8,662 nucleotides of DNA, from assembly GCA_020404485.1 (NCBI GenBank), contig DYDT01000150.1, forward strand, positions 1-8,662. The letters are read 5' to 3'. Position numbers and translations under genes: made by a program. Source of the stretch: Rickettsia endosymbiont of Diachasma alloeum. Lineage in GTDB: Bacteria > Pseudomonadota > Alphaproteobacteria > Rickettsiales > Rickettsiaceae. How positions within the stretch are numbered: position 1 is the first letter of the stretch; each line of letters opens with the position of its first letter. This document shows positions 6,656 through 8,662 of the stretch, one piece after another. Under the pieces are notes generated by a model. That model saw only the letters and a list, made by a program, of their open reading frames with translations, did not search any database and had not been told where the DNA came from.

Positions 6656-8007
6656 AATCTACTAAAACTACTAATAATAAAAAAGACCCTATGGGGCTTA
6701 CCCCATCCCAAATAGTTAACGAGCTTAATAGATTTATCGTAGGTCAAGAAAAGGCTAAAAAAGCCGTTGCTATTGCTCTTAGAAATCGTGGTCGTCGTAA
6801 AAGAGTAGAGGGAAACTTACGTAATGAAATAGTACCAAAAAATATCTTAATGATAGGTTCAACAGGAGTCGGTAAAACAGAAATTGCAAGAAGACTTGCT
6901 AAACTTACTAATTCTCCTTTTTATAAAATAGAAGCAACAAAATTTACCGAAGTTGGCTATGTAGGGCGTGACGTAGAATCAATAATTCGTGATTTAGTAG
7001 AAATAGCTGTTAATACTCAAAAAACGATAGCTAAAACAGAAGTAGATATTAATGCACGTGAGAAAGCAATCGAGAGAGTACTAGATAGTCTAGTAGGTAA
7101 GACTTCAAGTAGTGAGACGAGAGAAAAGTTTCAAGAAAAAATCTTAAGTGGCGAGCTTGATGATACAGAAATCGAAATTAGTGTAGCTGATACAGCACCT
7201 GTAGGCGGAGGTAGCTTTGAAATACCTGGCATGCCTGGAGCATCTATGGGAGTGCTTAATCTTGGTGATATGATAGGAAGAGCTTTTGGAACGACCAAAA
7301 CTAAGACAAAAAAAATGTTAGTTAAAGAAGCGATGAGTATAATTTTATCAGAAGAGTCTGAAAAATTAATCGATCAGGAAAAAATTATCCAGCAGGCAAT
7401 TAATCTAGTTGAAAATGATGGGATAGTATTCATTGATGAAATTGATAAGATTGCCTCAGTAGCTAATTCTGGAGCAAAAAATTCTGAAATAAGTAGAGAG
7501 GGAGTGCAGAGGGATTTGCTACCTTTGATGGAGGGAACAACAGTTAACACAAAATATGGTCCTGTTAAAACCGACCACATATTATTTATTGCTTCAGGAG
7601 CTTTTCACATTGCAAAACCATCAGATTTATTACCTGAATTGCAAGGAAGATTACCTATTAGGGTAGAGCTGAATTCATTAACTAAAGAAGATATGATTAA
7701 GATATTACTTGAGCCTGAAACTAGTTTAATAAAGCAATATTCGGCTTTAATAGGTACTGAAAAGGTAGAACTTGAATTTACGAATTCCGCTATAGAGAAA
7801 ATTGCAGATTACGCTACTACAGTTAATTTAGAAATCGAGGATATAGGAGCAAGAAGATTGCATACTATACTTGAAAATTTACTTGAAGATATAAGCTTTA
7901 GAGCTAGTGAAATGCAAGGTGAAACAATATCTATAGATGATAAATTTGTAGAAAATCAATTGTCAAAAATACTAACTAATGTTGACTTGGCAAAGTTTGT
8001 TCTGTAG
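6652..8007 (+). CDS. hslU: HslU, ATPase and unfoldase subunit of the HslUV protease
   Basis: This 451-residue AAA+ unfoldase forms a hexameric ring that caps HslV. Walker A is GSTGVGKT (69-76), the pore-loop motif is GYVG (102-105), and the I-domain insertion covers about 110-245. Walker B is VFIDEID (259-265), the sensor-1 region is [10 protein letters not shown] (310-319), the arginine-finger area is [10 protein letters not shown] (329-338), and sensor 2 is GARRL (399-403). The C-terminal tail DLAKFVL matches the segment that docks in HslV pockets to activate it. The I-domain middle contains a Gly/Met/Pro-rich loop (about 185-205, [16 protein letters not shown]) normal for the disordered part. 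The N-terminus has about 13 extra residues ([13 protein letters not shown]) before the conserved LTPSQIV; an internal start at Met14 would also fit, but the ATGA overlap with hslV favours the first Met. The gene is intact. Confidence 0.96.
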   Translation: MKSTKTTNNKKDPMGLTPSQIVNELNRFIVGQEKAKKAVAIALRNRGRRKRVEGNLRNEIVPKNILMIGSTGVGKTEIARRLAKLTNSPFYKIEATKFTEVGYVGRDVESIIRDLVEIAVNTQKTIAKTEVDINAREKAIERVLDSLVGKTSSSETREKFQEKILSGELDDTEIEISVADTAPVGGGSFEIPGMPGASMGVLNLGDMIGRAFGTTKTKTKKMLVKEAMSIILSEESEKLIDQEKIIQQAINLVENDGIVFIDEIDKIASVANSGAKNSEISREGVQRDLLPLMEGTTVNTKYGPVKTDHILFIASGAFHIAKPSDLLPELQGRLPIRVELNSLTKEDMIKILLEPETSLIKQYSALIGTEKVELEFTNSAIEKIADYATTVNLEIEDIGARRLHTILENLLEDISFRASEMQGETISIDDKFVENQLSKILTNVDLAKFVL

Positions 8008-8042
8008 TATGTTTTTTCAATTAAAGATAGTACTATTAAAAA

Positions 8043-8596
8043 ATGATAATTCATATAGCAAGTCTTACATTCAACGGGATTGATATCACTGATGTTGATA
8101 TGTGCAGGTACAAATATCTCCAGGTATACCTGCCTTTACCATAGTAGGGCTTGCTGATAAAACTATTGCTGAGTCAAAAGAGCGAGTTAAAGCAGCTTTA
8201 TCTTCTATAGGGCTTGCATTACCCACTAAAAAAATCTTGATAAATTTAGCTCCAGCAGATTTAGTAAAAGAGGGTAGTCATTTCGACCTTGCAATTGCTT
8301 GTGCAATACTTACTGCTATGAATATTTTGCCAGAAACCGAAATAGCAGAATATCTAATAATAGGGGAGTTATCTTTAGATGGATCGATATTGCCGGTAAA
8401 TGGTGCATTACCTGCAGCAATTGGAGCTACTGCTAGAGGTCAGGGGCTGATTTGTTCAAGTAAAAACTCATCTGAAGTTGCTTGGTCAGGTAATGATAAT
8501 ATACTTGTAGCAGGTAATTTAATTGAGCTAGTAAATCATTTTAAACGCCAGTTTAGGATAAGAAGACCTAGGAATTGCCTTGTATACAGCATATAG
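8043..8596 (+). pseudogene. comM: Broken comM/yifB (Mg-chelatase-like ATPase family), N-terminal part only
   Basis: ComM is a hexameric AAA+ helicase that promotes branch migration during DNA integration in natural transformation; intact proteins are about 500 residues. Here the first 19 codons from ATG 8043 read MIIHIASLTFNGIDITDVD. Two extra bases (AT, 8100-8101) then shift the frame, so the original frame stops at TAG 8142-8144 after 33 codons. The family sequence resumes in another frame at 8102: VQVQISPGIPAFTIVGLADK, then ESKERVKAALSS, INLAPADLVKEGSHFDLAIA and IGELSLDGSILPVNGALPAA. This is the N-terminal domain that precedes the AAA+ core. Homology fades after LVNHFK (about 8545), and a TAG follows at 8594-8596. 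No Walker A or later domain is present in the remaining bases. The gene thus has two lesions. The 5' one could be a sequencing error, but it is not in a homopolymer. Loss is consistent with an intracellular lifestyle where competence is dispensable. Confidence 0.85.
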
Positions 8597-8662
8597 ACGT
8601 GGTTTATTAGTTTCTAACTAGCTCAAATTATTACTTTTTTGTGCAATATATCGTTTTATAAC

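Noticed and set aside
8027..8036. Perfect palindrome ATAGTACTAT after hslU as a terminator or operator
   Set aside because: It is short, AT-rich and loopless, so it cannot form a stable stem, and such palindromes are common by chance in this composition.

Overview
This window is an AT-rich stretch of alphaproteobacterial DNA, and its gene content points to the genus Rickettsia, probably a spotted-fever or related lineage. The evidence is the protein character (an HslV with a short propeptide, an AprD/AprE-type type I secretion pair, a small DUF2628 membrane protein next to a HIT protein), the strong A+T bias, a decaying comM, and intergenic palindromic repeats of the 'TGTCATTCCCGC' kind that litter these genomes. 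The species assignment is inference; no database search was possible.

Layout. Positions 88-129 are not biological: they match the 42-base loxP-containing linker used in 454 Titanium paired-end libraries, as I remember that sequence. The 87 bases to its left are therefore probably not contiguous with the rest. On the minus strand they read, after one assumed missing base, like the HDxxY active-site segment of a parvovirus-type phospholipase A2-like domain, which suggests eukaryotic host or viral DNA. To the right of the linker, a minus-strand gene for a secreted protein is cut off (132-311). A minus-strand gene set follows, in transcription order: DUF2628 membrane protein (5873-5517), HIT hydrolase (5527-5174), asd (5171-4155), the type I secretion ABC ATPase aprD (4144-2387) and its membrane-fusion partner aprE (2127-595). 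The first four are tightly packed or overlapping. Between aprD and aprE, and again after aprE, lie copies of the same inverted-repeat element. A degenerate palindrome of about 130 bp sits between this set and the divergent plus-strand pair hslV-hslU (6107-8007), which overlap by ATGA and encode the two-part HslUV protease. The window ends in a broken comM (8043-8596) with a 2-base insertion near its start and no ATPase domain.

How the genes work together. AprD and AprE would form the inner-membrane part of a type I secretion channel with a TolC-like protein encoded elsewhere. Asd feeds the lysine/diaminopimelate branch used for peptidoglycan. HslU unfolds substrates and feeds them to HslV. 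The DUF2628 and HIT proteins have no clear link beyond co-transcription.

I found no previously undescribed biological system. The most consequential observation is the sequencing-linker artefact, with a probable foreign chimera on its left side. The most biologically interesting ones are the repeat elements placed between secretion genes and between divergent promoters, and the comM decay.
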